Source of the DNA: Anaerolineales bacterium
GTDB lineage: Bacteria > Chloroflexota > Anaerolineae > 4572-78 > J111
Assembly: GCA_020634935.1 (NCBI GenBank)
Contig: JACKAT010000020.1
Location: forward strand, 24,543 to 88,542
Length of the DNA: 64,000 nucleotides
Reading direction: 5' to 3'
The position numbers and the translations under genes are program-made. The notes beneath the pieces were generated by a model that saw only the letters and a program-made list of their open reading frames with translations, searched no databases and had not been told where the DNA came from. Of the stretch, positions 39,183 to 48,276 are shown one piece after another (positions within the stretch are counted from its first letter, which is position 1; every line of letters begins with the position of its first letter).

Positions 39183-39210
39183 ATCATAGCACCATTTAAT
39201 AGAATGTCAA
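39183..39210 (-). promoter_or_regulatory. Sigma-70 type promoter of amt
   Basis: Minus strand TTGACA (39210-39205), 16-nt spacer, TATGAT (39188-39183). Predicted start near 39176, leaving a 5' leader of about 290 nt before the amt ATG. The leader also holds GCAGCAGC/GCTGCTGC-type pairing near 38978-39003. Confidence 0.75.
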
Positions 39211-39261
39211 CTCTTTTCGAACGAGGAAAAGAGCTAAAGACAATAATTCATTGCCTCTTTT

Positions 39262-39726
39262 TTATTCATTAGCGGTTGCCAACGACTCAATCATCCAGCG
39301 CGTTACGGCTTTACGATAGGTGAATAGCATCTTGAGCGCAGGTCTGGGGAAAAGTAAGCGGCTGAGCAGTCCTTTTGGACCGGCGTCGTGCGCAAATTCG
39401 ATGGTATCGTTGACGCGAGTGAGGCTGTTGCTGATTGGAATAAATGAGTGGGTGTGCCGCCAATATTTGAGCGGCCCGGCGCGTTGAATATCGGTGAAGC
39501 TGTGGGGAAAATTGACGTTTACATGAACAGCCACCCAGCGAATGGGCAGCGGGCCGAACCAGAGTGTGAAGTCGGCAATAGAGCCTTCGGCCAGCGGCTC
39601 GAAGTGATGGATCTGCATGATCAACGGCGGCGGGGTGAGCCGCTTGAGGATATGCGGATCGCGGTGAAAATCGATCACTTGGGCCAGGGCGGCGTTGACG
39701 GTGAAATTGTGCTCGAAAATCGGCAT
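39262..39726 (-). CDS. SRPBCC-family ligand-binding protein
   Basis: A 154-residue START-like fold protein (COG4276 type). IFEHNFTVNAALAQVIDFHRDPHILKRLTPP at the start, then SIADFTLWFGPLPIRW and DTIEFAHDAGPKGLLSRL match the family. Members bind hydrophobic ligands; no ligand is predictable. The RBS is uncertain: a GGAGGG lies 16 nt before the ATG at 39726. The upstream gene is cls on the same strand, about 80 nt away, so they may be co-transcribed. Confidence 0.75.
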   Translation of the reverse strand: MPIFEHNFTVNAALAQVIDFHRDPHILKRLTPPPLIMQIHHFEPLAEGSIADFTLWFGPLPIRWVAVHVNVNFPHSFTDIQRAGPLKYWRHTHSFIPISNSLTRVNDTIEFAHDAGPKGLLSRLLFPRPALKMLFTYRKAVTRWMIESLATANE

Positions 39727-39762
39727 AATAATTAGAGGTGAGCCCTCCTTTAAGCGCACATC

Positions 39763-39795
39763 GGTAACACAGTTACTTTTTAAGTGACTGTTACC
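39763..39795. repeat. Degenerate GGTAACACAGTTACTT palindrome
   Basis: GGTAAC (39763) pairs with GTTACC (39790), and AGTTACTT with AAGTGACT inside. It resembles the GGTGACAGTCAC family at 473-504 and 59195-59274 with A for G changes, and lies between cls and the SRPBCC gene. Confidence 0.5.
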
Positions 39796-39804
39796 TTGCT
39801 CTGG

Positions 39805-41223
39805 CTATAATAAGGGTGAAGCTAGCCGATAAACGGAGTCAATAAACCGTTGAACCGAAGATGTTTTTTCATACGCTTCAATCGTCCATTCCGTGCAATG
39901 CTTCATATCTTCCAAAAATTGGGCCTCCAGTTGTTTGGCTAGCCCTTCATCATAGACCACTGCATTGGTTTCATAATTTAAGGCAAAGCTGCGAATATCC
40001 ATATTGGCCGTACCGATGGTAACCACTGCGTTGTCGATATTGAGGGTCTTGGGGTGAAAATAGCCGGCCTGGTATAGATATACTTTGGCTCCGGCCTCGA
40101 CCACTTCCTGAAAATAGGTATTGGCCGCCCGGTAAGGAATCTGATAGGTAGAGCCTCGGGGCGTACACATCAAACGGACATCCAGGCCGGCCAGCGCCGC
40201 CGCTTTGAGCGCCTCCAGAAGGCTCTCGTCCGGCACGAAAAAGGGGGATTGCAGATAAATTTTATTCTCGGCTGAGACGATCATCAAAAAATAAAGCTGG
40301 CGAATCGCATTCCACTGCGAGTCTGGACCACCCTGGGTAATCTGCACCGGCATAAAGTTTTTCGTTTTAATGGGCGCATAATATTGGCGGCCGGTTACTT
40401 TTTGACCGGTCGTGTTGAACCAACTGACCACAAAGCTGGCTTGCAGCGCCCAGGCCGCTTCGCCAACCAAGCGCAAATGGGTATCCCGCCAGGCGTCAAA
40501 CGCCGCCGGCGGTTTGATCTGCTCGATATCCAGGTTCAACCCGCCCACATAGCCGATTTTGCCATCGATCACGGCCATCTTGCGATGGCTGCGATAATTG
40601 ATGGTGTGGAGGGTGGTCAGATAACGGTAGTCAAGATAGGGATGAATCTCAACATTGTTATCGGTCAGATCGCGCAAATATTGGCTGCTCATGGTCCCGC
40701 CGGAGGTGTCGTACAAGCAGCGCACTTCAACGCCGGCTTGAGCCCGCTCGATGAGGGCCTCCTTAACTTCTAAGGTAAAAGAGTCCTCGGTCCAGATATA
40801 GTAGTTTAAGTGAATAGAATGTTGGGCCGCTTTAATATCGGCCAGCAGGCGTGGATATTTCTGGCTGGCATCTTGTAAGATCTCAACATCGTTATAGCCG
40901 GTTAGGATAGAATTATAATTTTGGTTAGTCAACCGCAATATTTTTTGTTGAAAAGAAGTGGGTTTTTCGGCGGCAATCCGATCAACGTACTCGCCTTGCC
41001 GCCTTCGTAAATCACCCAGGTCTTGCATCAGATCACTGCCCAATTCCTGGCGAGCAATTTTGTTTTGCTGGCTGAAAGCACGCCAGCCATGACCAAAAAA
41101 AATGTAAAGGATAATGCCAAGAATCGGCAGGGTAATAAACACAAACAGCCAGGCAAAGGTTGATTGCGGGCTGCGATTTTCCGTAACAATATAAACGGCT
41201 GCAATAAAAACATAAATCACCAT
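39805..41223 (-). CDS. cls: Cardiolipin synthase (phospholipase D superfamily)
   Basis: Makes cardiolipin by transphosphatidylation at the membrane. Two HKD motifs are present: HRKMAVIDGKIGYVGGLNLD and HPKTLNIDNAVVTIGTANMD. The N-terminus has a membrane helix, SPQSTFAWLFVFITLPILGIILYIFF, of the PLDc_N type. The annotated ATG (41223) would lose the first half of the other helix: the frame continues upstream as MATQILTIGGIILGAS and a CTG at 41271 has GGAGAAG at the right distance, so a CTG start 16 codons upstream is likely. Length with either start is normal. Confidence 0.9.
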   Translation of the reverse strand: MVIYVFIAAVYIVTENRSPQSTFAWLFVFITLPILGIILYIFFGHGWRAFSQQNKIARQELGSDLMQDLGDLRRRQGEYVDRIAAEKPTSFQQKILRLTNQNYNSILTGYNDVEILQDASQKYPRLLADIKAAQHSIHLNYYIWTEDSFTLEVKEALIERAQAGVEVRCLYDTSGGTMSSQYLRDLTDNNVEIHPYLDYRYLTTLHTINYRSHRKMAVIDGKIGYVGGLNLDIEQIKPPAAFDAWRDTHLRLVGEAAWALQASFVVSWFNTTGQKVTGRQYYAPIKTKNFMPVQITQGGPDSQWNAIRQLYFLMIVSAENKIYLQSPFFVPDESLLEALKAAALAGLDVRLMCTPRGSTYQIPYRAANTYFQEVVEAGAKVYLYQAGYFHPKTLNIDNAVVTIGTANMDIRSFALNYETNAVVYDEGLAKQLEAQFLEDMKHCTEWTIEAYEKTSSVQRFIDSVYRLASPLL

Positions 41224-41388
41224 CGAGGCGCCCAGTATAATGCCTCCAATAGTTAAAATCTGTGTTGCCAGTTTGCTTCTCCGAAAATAGTGGGTTAAAT
41301 GGTTGGATAGTTAGCTAGTTTGTGGGTGGGACAATGAAATAGTTGGCCAGAATACAGCCAGCCACCAACAGACCAACTAGCAATTTCC

Positions 41389-44319
41389 CTACTGCGCGGC
41401 CGGCTCTAGCATTCGACGGAGCCACTGGCCGGTGTGGCTGTCGGGACTGGCCGCGATCTGTTCCGGGGTGCCGGCTGCTACAATGCGGCCACCACCGTGG
41501 CCGCCTTCCGGCCCAATGTCGATGACCCAATCGGCGCATTTGATCACATCCAGATTATGCTCGATAACCAGCACCGTGTTACCGGCATCGGCCAGCCGAT
41601 CGAGCACCGCCAGCAGCCGCTCGATGTCGGCAAAGTGGAGGCCGGTTGTGGGTTCGTCCAAAATATACAGCGTCCGGCCGGTTGAGCGACGGCTTAGCTC
41701 CTTGGAGAGTTTAATGCGTTGCGCCTCCCCGCCGGAGAGAGTGGTGGCCGGCTGGCCCAGGGTGATGTAACCCAGGCCCACATCGTGCAGCGTCTCCAGT
41801 TTGCGGCGGATGGCTGGAATGTTGGAGAAAAAGTCGATGCCCTCATCAACCGTCATATCCAGCACTTCGGCAATCGATTTGTTGCGATACTTGATCTGAA
41901 GTGTTTCGCGATTGTACCGTTTGCCGTGGCAGACATCGCAGGGGATATAGACATCGGGTAAAAATTGCATTTCAATTTTGATGATGCCGTCGCCCTGGCA
42001 AGCCTCACAACGGCCCCCTTTGACGTTGAAACTGAAGCGTCCGGCTTTGTAACCGCGCAGCTTGCTCTCCGGCAGGCTGGCGTACAGTTCGCGCAGTGGT
42101 CCGAACAGAGCAGTGTAAGTAGCCGGATTACTGCGCGGCGTCCGGCCAATGGGACTCTGATCGATATCGATGACTTTGTCGATGTGTTCCATGCCTTCGA
42201 TGGCGTCGTGCCGCCCCGGCCGGGCGGTGGCCCGATAGAGGAGTTGATCGAGCTTGCGATGCAGGGTTTCCAGCACCAACGTACTTTTGCCGCTGCCACT
42301 GACCCCGGTCACGCAGATAAATTTACCCAGTGGGAATTTGGCCTCGATATTTTTGAGATTGTTCTCTTTAGCGCCCTTAACCACAATAAATTTGCCATTG
42401 CCGTCGCGGCGGCGGACAGGCACAGGAATCCGCCGATCGCCGCGCAGATATTGGGCCGTCAGCGAACTGCTTTCCCTTAAAAAGCTGTCGCGATCGGCCG
42501 ACCAGACCACCTCGCCGCCATGTTTGCCGGCACCCGGCCCCATATCGATAATCCAATCGGCCCGGTACATGGTGTCTTCATCGTGCTCAACGACCAGCAC
42601 GGTGTTGCCTAAGTTGCGCAGCCCTTCCAGGGTTTTAATCAGGCGCTCGTTATCGCGCTGGTGCAGGCCAATGCTCGGCTCATCGAGAATGTAGAGGCAG
42701 CCCATCAACTGCGACCCAATTTGCGTGGCCAGCCGGATGCGTTGGGCCTCGCCGCCGGAGAGGGTGTTGGCCGCCCGGCTGAGGGTGAGATAATTTAGCC
42801 CAACGTCTTGCATAAACCGAAGCCGGGCCGTGATCTCTTTGAGAATGGGCCGGGCGATGAGCAGTTGGCGGGGCGTCAGAGCGTCCGCCGGTGGTTCGTC
42901 GCTGCCATTTGAGGGGGGGGTGTTGGCGGCTAACGTATCAAACCAGTCCAGGCCGTCGGTGATGGATAGGGCGCTCACCTCGTGGATACCCAGCCCCACA
43001 ATGGTGACTGCCATCGCTTCCGGCCGCAGACGGTGTCCATTGCAGGCCGGGCAGGTACGGGTTGACATGAATTTTTCAATCTCTTCGTAGTTGTCGGCGC
43101 TGTTAGCGTCTTTATAACGCCGCTGCAAGTTGGGAATGACCCCCTCAAACGCGGTGCTGTAGGAGCGCTGTTCGCCGCTGGCGTTGCGATAGCTCAAGGT
43201 GATTTTTTCGTCAGGTTTGCCGCCGTAGAGAATAAGATCACGCTGCGTCGGCGAGAACTCCGACAGCGGCACGTTCAGCGGCAGCTGATAAAAGTCGGCC
43301 ACAGCTTTGGTCAGTTGGGCATAATAGCCCTGTTTGCTGCCCCGGCTCATTTTAGCCCAGGGGCGAATGGCCCCCATCTCCAGCGTTCGGTCGAGGTTAA
43401 GGATCAGCTCAGGGTCAAGCTCTGTGCGGACGCCCAGACCGTCGCAAGCGGGGCAAGCTCCGTGGGGGCTGTTGAAGCTGAAGGTGCGGGGTTCGATTTC
43501 CGGCAGGTTGGTGCCGCAGTGCAAGCAGGCGAAATTTTCGCTGAACAGCTTGTCCCAGGCTTTATCGGCATGGGTCACATCGTGGACAATCATGGTGCCG
43601 TTGCCCAGTTTAATGGCTGTCTCCACCGAGTCGGCCAGGCGGGCGGCATCTTCATTGAGTTCGGCGTCGTTGTCGCCGTTGGGGTGGCGAATGATGAGCC
43701 GGTCAACCACCGCTTCGATGGTATGGAGTTTATACGGCTCCATCTCGATTTTTTCATCGAGATCGTAGATGGTGCCATCTACCCGGACTCTGACAAAGCC
43801 GGACTTGCGGATTTCTTCAAAAACGGCCCGATGCTCGCCTTTTCGGTCGCGCACCAGCGGGGCCATAATCATGACCCGGCTGCCGTCGGGTTTGCCCAAA
43901 ATCGCATCGACAATCTGCTGGCTGGTTTGGACGTTGACCTCGCGGCCGCAGTTGTGACAATGGGGCGTTCCTACGCGGGCATACAGTAGGCGTAGATAAT
44001 CGTAAATTTCCGTAACCGTACCCACCGTCGAGCGCGGATTATGGGTGGTTCCTTTTTGATCGATGGAGATAGCCGGACTCAATCCTTCAATCTGATCGAC
44101 GTCGGGTTTGTCCATCTGCCCTAAAAACTGGCGGGCGTAAGCCGACAGGCTTTCAACATAGCGGCGTTGCCCTTCGGCATAAATCGTATCGAATGCCAGA
44201 CTACTTTTACCGCTCCCTGACAGTCCGGTAATGACAACCAGTTGATCGCGGGGAATTTCAATCGTAATATTCTTTAAGTTATGTTCACGCGCACCACGAA
44301 CGACTAAACTTTTTTGCAT
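41389..44319 (-). CDS. uvrA: Excinuclease ABC subunit A
   Basis: A 976-residue DNA damage recognition ATPase. It has two ABC halves: Walker A GLSGSGKSS near residue 33 and GVSGSGKST further on, two LSGGEAQRI signatures, and zinc-binding cysteine sites (CHNCGREV, CLHCGTNLPE, CACDG-type ACPACDGLG, CPACNGHRL, CEACQGDG, CDVCHGKRY). The start MQKSLVVRGAREHNLKNI follows GGAAAGATCT. The C-terminus is a short Ala/Gln tail. It stands alone; uvrB and uvrC are not in the window. Confidence 0.96.
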   Translation of the reverse strand: MQKSLVVRGAREHNLKNITIEIPRDQLVVITGLSGSGKSSLAFDTIYAEGQRRYVESLSAYARQFLGQMDKPDVDQIEGLSPAISIDQKGTTHNPRSTVGTVTEIYDYLRLLYARVGTPHCHNCGREVNVQTSQQIVDAILGKPDGSRVMIMAPLVRDRKGEHRAVFEEIRKSGFVRVRVDGTIYDLDEKIEMEPYKLHTIEAVVDRLIIRHPNGDNDAELNEDAARLADSVETAIKLGNGTMIVHDVTHADKAWDKLFSENFACLHCGTNLPEIEPRTFSFNSPHGACPACDGLGVRTELDPELILNLDRTLEMGAIRPWAKMSRGSKQGYYAQLTKAVADFYQLPLNVPLSEFSPTQRDLILYGGKPDEKITLSYRNASGEQRSYSTAFEGVIPNLQRRYKDANSADNYEEIEKFMSTRTCPACNGHRLRPEAMAVTIVGLGIHEVSALSITDGLDWFDTLAANTPPSNGSDEPPADALTPRQLLIARPILKEITARLRFMQDVGLNYLTLSRAANTLSGGEAQRIRLATQIGSQLMGCLYILDEPSIGLHQRDNERLIKTLEGLRNLGNTVLVVEHDEDTMYRADWIIDMGPGAGKHGGEVVWSADRDSFLRESSSLTAQYLRGDRRIPVPVRRRDGNGKFIVVKGAKENNLKNIEAKFPLGKFICVTGVSGSGKSTLVLETLHRKLDQLLYRATARPGRHDAIEGMEHIDKVIDIDQSPIGRTPRSNPATYTALFGPLRELYASLPESKLRGYKAGRFSFNVKGGRCEACQGDGIIKIEMQFLPDVYIPCDVCHGKRYNRETLQIKYRNKSIAEVLDMTVDEGIDFFSNIPAIRRKLETLHDVGLGYITLGQPATTLSGGEAQRIKLSKELSRRSTGRTLYILDEPTTGLHFADIERLLAVLDRLADAGNTVLVIEHNLDVIKCADWVIDIGPEGGHGGGRIVAAGTPEQIAASPDSHTGQWLRRMLEPAAQ

Positions 44320-44452
44320 AGATCTTTCCAGTCGTTAACAGACCAAACCTAAAACATTTGACTTGATAATTTAGCATTAAGCCGGGATTTTTGCAATACA
44401 TCGATTTAGTTTATGTTCAATAACCGTTGTAACCTCTGTAGCTTTAAGCCCA

Positions 44453-44481
44453 TTGACTTTTTACTTAAAACATTGCATAAT
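44453..44481 (+). promoter_or_regulatory. Promoter of the LPDWL-repeat gene
   Basis: TTGACT (44453-44458), 17-nt spacer, CATAAT (44476-44481), 59 nt before the ATG. Good sigma-70 match. Confidence 0.65.
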
Positions 44482-44540
44482 AAACATTATGGTAAACTCC
44501 ATTGCTTTTGCCTCACAAAACCTCTGCGAGTGGGAAGATT

Positions 44541-47057
44541 ATGAGTGACGACAAAAAAAAACCGTCCGATAATGATATCGAATCTCCGGTCGATGGGCCT
44601 ACCCCCGACTGGATGAAAATGGCTACGTCATCAGATAGCAGCCCATCGCTGACTGATGAAAATACGCCCACCTGGCTTAGAGAGATCCGGTCGGGGAAGA
44701 AAGTCTCCGGGGCAACTGTGGAGACTGAGACAAGTGACGAGTCATCGGGCGAGATGTCGGATTTGGAGCGGTTACTGGCCGAAGAGGGCATCGACCTGGG
44801 TAGTGTGGCCGAAGATCGCCCCCAAGGGGCGGAAGGCATGTCGGCTCGCGATTGGATGATTTCTACCTCCGATGACGAGTTGATCCGGCGTCGAATTGGC
44901 GGCGATGTCCCGTTGGAAGAAACACCCATGTCAGCCCCAACAACCCCTAGCCCGGTCAAGTCGGAAGCAAGCAGCCAGCCATTAAGCGAGATGTCGGATT
45001 TAGAGCGGTTACTGGCCGAAGAGGGCATCGACCTGGGCAGTGTCACTGAAGAGCGGCCGCAAGGGGCAGAAGGTATGTCGGCTCGCGATTGGATGATTTC
45101 TACCTCCGATGACGAGTTGATCCGGCGTCGAATTGGCGGCGATGCGCCGTTGGAAGAGCCAGCGCCTTCACCCCAAGCCGAAGCTCAACCGATTGAGCCT
45201 GAGGAAATTGAAGATGACAAGATGGTTGTTGAAGAGGACCTGCCCGATTGGCTGCGTGAAATTGAAGATGAACCGGAGACAGTCGATGAAACGCCAGCTC
45301 CGGTAGCGGATGAGACGGTGATCTATGAAGAGGGCTTACCCGACTGGCTGCGCGAAATTGAGGATGATGAGGAAGTAGAACTGGAACCAGAAACAACATT
45401 CTCAGAAGTTTCGCCAGAGGCCGCTTTGGCCACCGATGATGATTTGCCGGATTGGTTAAGCGGGTTTGAAGAAACGATAGAGTCGCCTCAGCCCAGCGCG
45501 GCGCAAGCAAAGCCGCCGGAGGCAGAGGATGACAAAATGGTGATCGAAGAGGATCTGCCGGATTGGCTGCGTGAAGTTGAAGATGACGTTGAAGAGTTAG
45601 GGCCAATTGAGGCCGTGACTGAAGTCGATAATATGGTTGTTGAAGAAGATTTGCCTGACTGGCTCAGTGATATTGATGAAACCGATGAGTTACCGTTGGA
45701 CCTTGATACCACGGCCACATCCCCGATATTGGCTATTGCTGACGATGACGAGGATTTACCGGACTGGCTCAGAGAGGTACAAGCTGAGGTGGATGAGGAG
45801 GAACCCAGAGCCGACACCAAAACTGCCGCGCCCATCGAGGAAGACGAGGACGAGGAGCTGGATTTGGATGATGAGGACCTGCCTGACTGGTTAAAAGAAG
45901 TGCAGTCCGAAGTCGATTCACCTGAAACCCTCCCGCTGAGTTCACCTGTGGCGGCTTCCCCGATCGACATGGAGGCTGTCAATTTGGATGATGACGATCT
46001 GCCGGATTGGCTGCGAGAGGTGGAGGCCGAGGATGAACCGGCTACCCCGCCGATCGACGTGCCGGTTACAGCAGCCGTCCAGGCCGATGAAGAGGCCCTG
46101 CCCGATTGGTTAAAAGGAATGGGCGATGAAGAAGATGAGGAAGTTGATTTTTCCGAGGATGCAGACTTTGTGGCTGAGGAAGAGTTACCGGATTGGCTAA
46201 ATGAGGTGGAAGATGAGGATGCCTTTGAGCCTTCCGAACCCAGCCCCGAAGAACCGGCTGAAATAGTTGTTGAGGATGAACTTCCCGACTGGCTGCGTGA
46301 AACCGACGAGCCGGGATTAGAGGAACCGGTGGCCGTTGAGGAGATAGCTAACTTGCCCGTAGCTGAGGCTGTGGCCGAACCTCTTGAAGCCGGCCCGGTT
46401 ATTGAAGAAGAGTTACCCGACTGGTTACAAGCGGGAGTTGAAGATGAAGCGGAAGTAGTAGAAGAGTCAGCTGTGGTGGCGGAACCGGTTCTAGCCGCCA
46501 GCGAACCCGTACCATTATCGGCTGAAGCGCCTGAAACGGAACCGGTTGATCTGACTCCACCTGAATTGGCACCGATGCCTGTAGCCCAGACAGCCCCACC
46601 CCCGCCACCTCGCTTTAGCGGGCCGCTACCAGATTGGCTGAAAAAGCTTCGCGAGGGCGATCGTGAGGAACAGAGTGAGCCGCCGGCGGCTATTTCCAGA
46701 ACGGCGTCGATGAGTCTGAGTCCGTCGGGAGCACAAACGGCTGGCGCGGTGGGGGCTACCTCAGACGTTGATCAGGCCATGCTCCAAAATTTACCCCATG
46801 ATACCAACAAACGGCTTGAGTTGGCTCGAGAGGCCAGAGATAAAGGGGAGATCCAAGAGGCTATTCCTATTTATAGTAGTTTGGTTTCTAGCGGCGCACA
46901 TATCACCAATATCATTGAGGATTTGCAGCAAAGTATTAAAGTTTATCCAACTAACTATAAGCTGTACCAGGTTATGGGTGACGCTATGGTGAAGGATGGG
47001 CGCTTACAGAATGCTTTAGAAGCCTATCGACAAGCCCTTTCTAAGCTGGCCGGCTAA
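44541..47057 (+). CDS. Acidic LPDWL-repeat protein with C-terminal TPR-like helices
   Basis: An 838-residue cytosolic protein, extremely acidic through most of its length. Two 79-codon near-identical copies (EMSDLERLLAEEGIDLGS and ARDWMISTSDDELIRRRIGGD) come first (DNA copies from 44751 and 44988). Then 13 units built on (E/D)LPDWL follow, spaced 20-55 residues, usually followed by REIED or REVED. The last 85 residues are TPR-like (NKRLELAREARDKGEIQEAI, NYKLYQVMGDAMVKDGRLQNALEAYRQAL). A Pro/Ala linker precedes them. Similar proteins occur in Anaerolineae and have no known function. The Trp-containing motif looks like a docking peptide. The ATG at 44541 follows GTGGGAAGA. Confidence 0.7.
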   Translation: MSDDKKKPSDNDIESPVDGPTPDWMKMATSSDSSPSLTDENTPTWLREIRSGKKVSGATVETETSDESSGEMSDLERLLAEEGIDLGSVAEDRPQGAEGMSARDWMISTSDDELIRRRIGGDVPLEETPMSAPTTPSPVKSEASSQPLSEMSDLERLLAEEGIDLGSVTEERPQGAEGMSARDWMISTSDDELIRRRIGGDAPLEEPAPSPQAEAQPIEPEEIEDDKMVVEEDLPDWLREIEDEPETVDETPAPVADETVIYEEGLPDWLREIEDDEEVELEPETTFSEVSPEAALATDDDLPDWLSGFEETIESPQPSAAQAKPPEAEDDKMVIEEDLPDWLREVEDDVEELGPIEAVTEVDNMVVEEDLPDWLSDIDETDELPLDLDTTATSPILAIADDDEDLPDWLREVQAEVDEEEPRADTKTAAPIEEDEDEELDLDDEDLPDWLKEVQSEVDSPETLPLSSPVAASPIDMEAVNLDDDDLPDWLREVEAEDEPATPPIDVPVTAAVQADEEALPDWLKGMGDEEDEEVDFSEDADFVAEEELPDWLNEVEDEDAFEPSEPSPEEPAEIVVEDELPDWLRETDEPGLEEPVAVEEIANLPVAEAVAEPLEAGPVIEEELPDWLQAGVEDEAEVVEESAVVAEPVLAASEPVPLSAEAPETEPVDLTPPELAPMPVAQTAPPPPPRFSGPLPDWLKKLREGDREEQSEPPAAISRTASMSLSPSGAQTAGAVGATSDVDQAMLQNLPHDTNKRLELAREARDKGEIQEAIPIYSSLVSSGAHITNIIEDLQQSIKVYPTNYKLYQVMGDAMVKDGRLQNALEAYRQALSKLAG

Positions 47058-47077
47058 GAAAACAGATTAAAAAGACC

Positions 47078-47106
47078 AAGGTCGGGTTAAATTCCCGGCC
47101 TTTTTG
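47078..47106 (+). terminator. Intrinsic terminator of the LPDWL-repeat gene
   Basis: AAGGTCGGG (47078-47086) pairs with CCCGGCCTT (47094-47102, one G-T pair) around TTAAATT, followed by TTTG. Confidence 0.88.
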
Positions 47107-47178
47107 TTTCCGGGGAAATTTGTCATCTTTTGCAATCTGATTATGCTTTAAGCACTTATTATTATTTAGGAGAAAATT

Positions 47179-47631
47179 GTGGAAAAAACATTAATTATCA
47201 TTAAACCTGATGGCGTTGAGCGTGGACTTATTGGCCCTATTATTAGTCGATTTGAACAGCGCGGTTTAAAATTTATTGGCCTGAAACTGATGCAAGTATC
47301 CGATGAACTGGCCCGCCAGCACTATGCGATTCACGAAGGTAAACCTTTTTTTGAACCATTGATTCAATATATAACCTCCTCGCCGGTGGTGGTTATGGCT
47401 CTGGCCGGTCCGGATGCTATCAAGATCGCCCGCAATACTATTGGCGCAACCAAGCCATCAGAAGCCGCGCCGGGGTCTATTCGCGGCGACTTTGGTATGA
47501 TGGTGGGGCGTAATTTGGTCCATGGCTCGGATAGTGTTGAGAACGGAGAAATTGAAATTGGGCTTTGGTTTAATGAGTCAGAGCTAATTGATTATGAACG
47601 TTCGTTAGAAGAGTGGATCTTAGAAAAGTGA
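47179..47631 (+). CDS. ndk: Nucleoside diphosphate kinase
   Basis: A 150-residue enzyme that transfers phosphate between nucleoside triphosphates and diphosphates. It begins MEKTLIIIKPDGVERGLIG, with RGDFGMMVGRNLVHGSDSVENGEIEI carrying the phosphorylated His. GTG start with TTTAGGAGA before it. The gene overlaps the next by 1-4 nt (GTGA), suggesting translational coupling to the beta-helix-like protein, an unusual partner. Confidence 0.96.
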   Translation: MEKTLIIIKPDGVERGLIGPIISRFEQRGLKFIGLKLMQVSDELARQHYAIHEGKPFFEPLIQYITSSPVVVMALAGPDAIKIARNTIGATKPSEAAPGSIRGDFGMMVGRNLVHGSDSVENGEIEIGLWFNESELIDYERSLEEWILEK

Positions 47632-47639
47632 GTGTACCG

Positions 47640-48257
47640 ATGGCTGCTAATAACAGCGAACCATCTTCCCCCTCAAGACAAGGGCGGATTTCCGTCACAG
47701 GGCAAGATGTTAATAACATTCAGGCGCAAAACGTCACGGTCAGTCGAGCTACCGCCGAACGTGTGCAAGCTGAAACCGTTTATATCTCTCAAGCCGGAGC
47801 CAATCGGGTTGAAGGACAAACGGTGGAGATTCGTCAAGGGGGCGTCCAAACCTTGCAAGGCGACTCTATCACTATCCGGCAGGGGGGCGTCGTTCAGGCC
47901 AAGGCTAACAGCCTAGCGGTTACCCAAGGCGGTATTGTCCTGGCTGATACCGGCGACGCCAGCCTGACGACCTCTTCAGTTGGCGCTATTTTGAGCAGCG
48001 GCAACATTGTGTTGGACCAGAGTCAAGCCCGGGTCCTGTTAACTCGGGGCGATGTCACCATGAATCAGTGTGCCAGTGGCATCGTACTGGCCAGAAACAT
48101 CAAAACCGGTAATAACAGCGGGGTTGTGTTGATGATTGCCGGTAAAGTCGATGGGGATGTCAAGGCGGTTTTCGGTCCGGCGGCCAGTATGGCCTTTGGA
48201 GCGGCGTTTGCGGTAGTTTTTAGTTTCATTCTCTGGCTCAGACGTCGCTTATCATAG
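47640..48257 (+). CDS. Beta-helix-like repeat protein with C-terminal membrane anchor
   Basis: A 205-residue protein. After a short polar start, residues 20-165 are short imperfect repeats with regularly spaced Val/Ile and Gln/Gly (NNIQAQNVTVSRATAERVQ, QTVEIRQGGVQTLQG, DSITIRQGGVVQAKAN), typical of a beta-solenoid, somewhat like bactofilins. The C-terminus is one membrane helix (AFGAAFAVVFSFILWLRRRLS), so the solenoid would be on the cytoplasmic side if the positive tail stays inside. The start is ATG 47640 or GTG 47628 overlapping the ndk stop. No known function. Confidence 0.6.
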   Translation: MAANNSEPSSPSRQGRISVTGQDVNNIQAQNVTVSRATAERVQAETVYISQAGANRVEGQTVEIRQGGVQTLQGDSITIRQGGVVQAKANSLAVTQGGIVLADTGDASLTTSSVGAILSSGNIVLDQSQARVLLTRGDVTMNQCASGIVLARNIKTGNNSGVVLMIAGKVDGDVKAVFGPAASMAFGAAFAVVFSFILWLRRRLS

Positions 48258-48276
48258 GTCAGTGTAAGGAGTTCTC

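Noticed and set aside
43315..43989. 224-codon plus-strand ORF inside uvrA
   Set aside because: Antisense to intact uvrA; its product has no recognisable domain.
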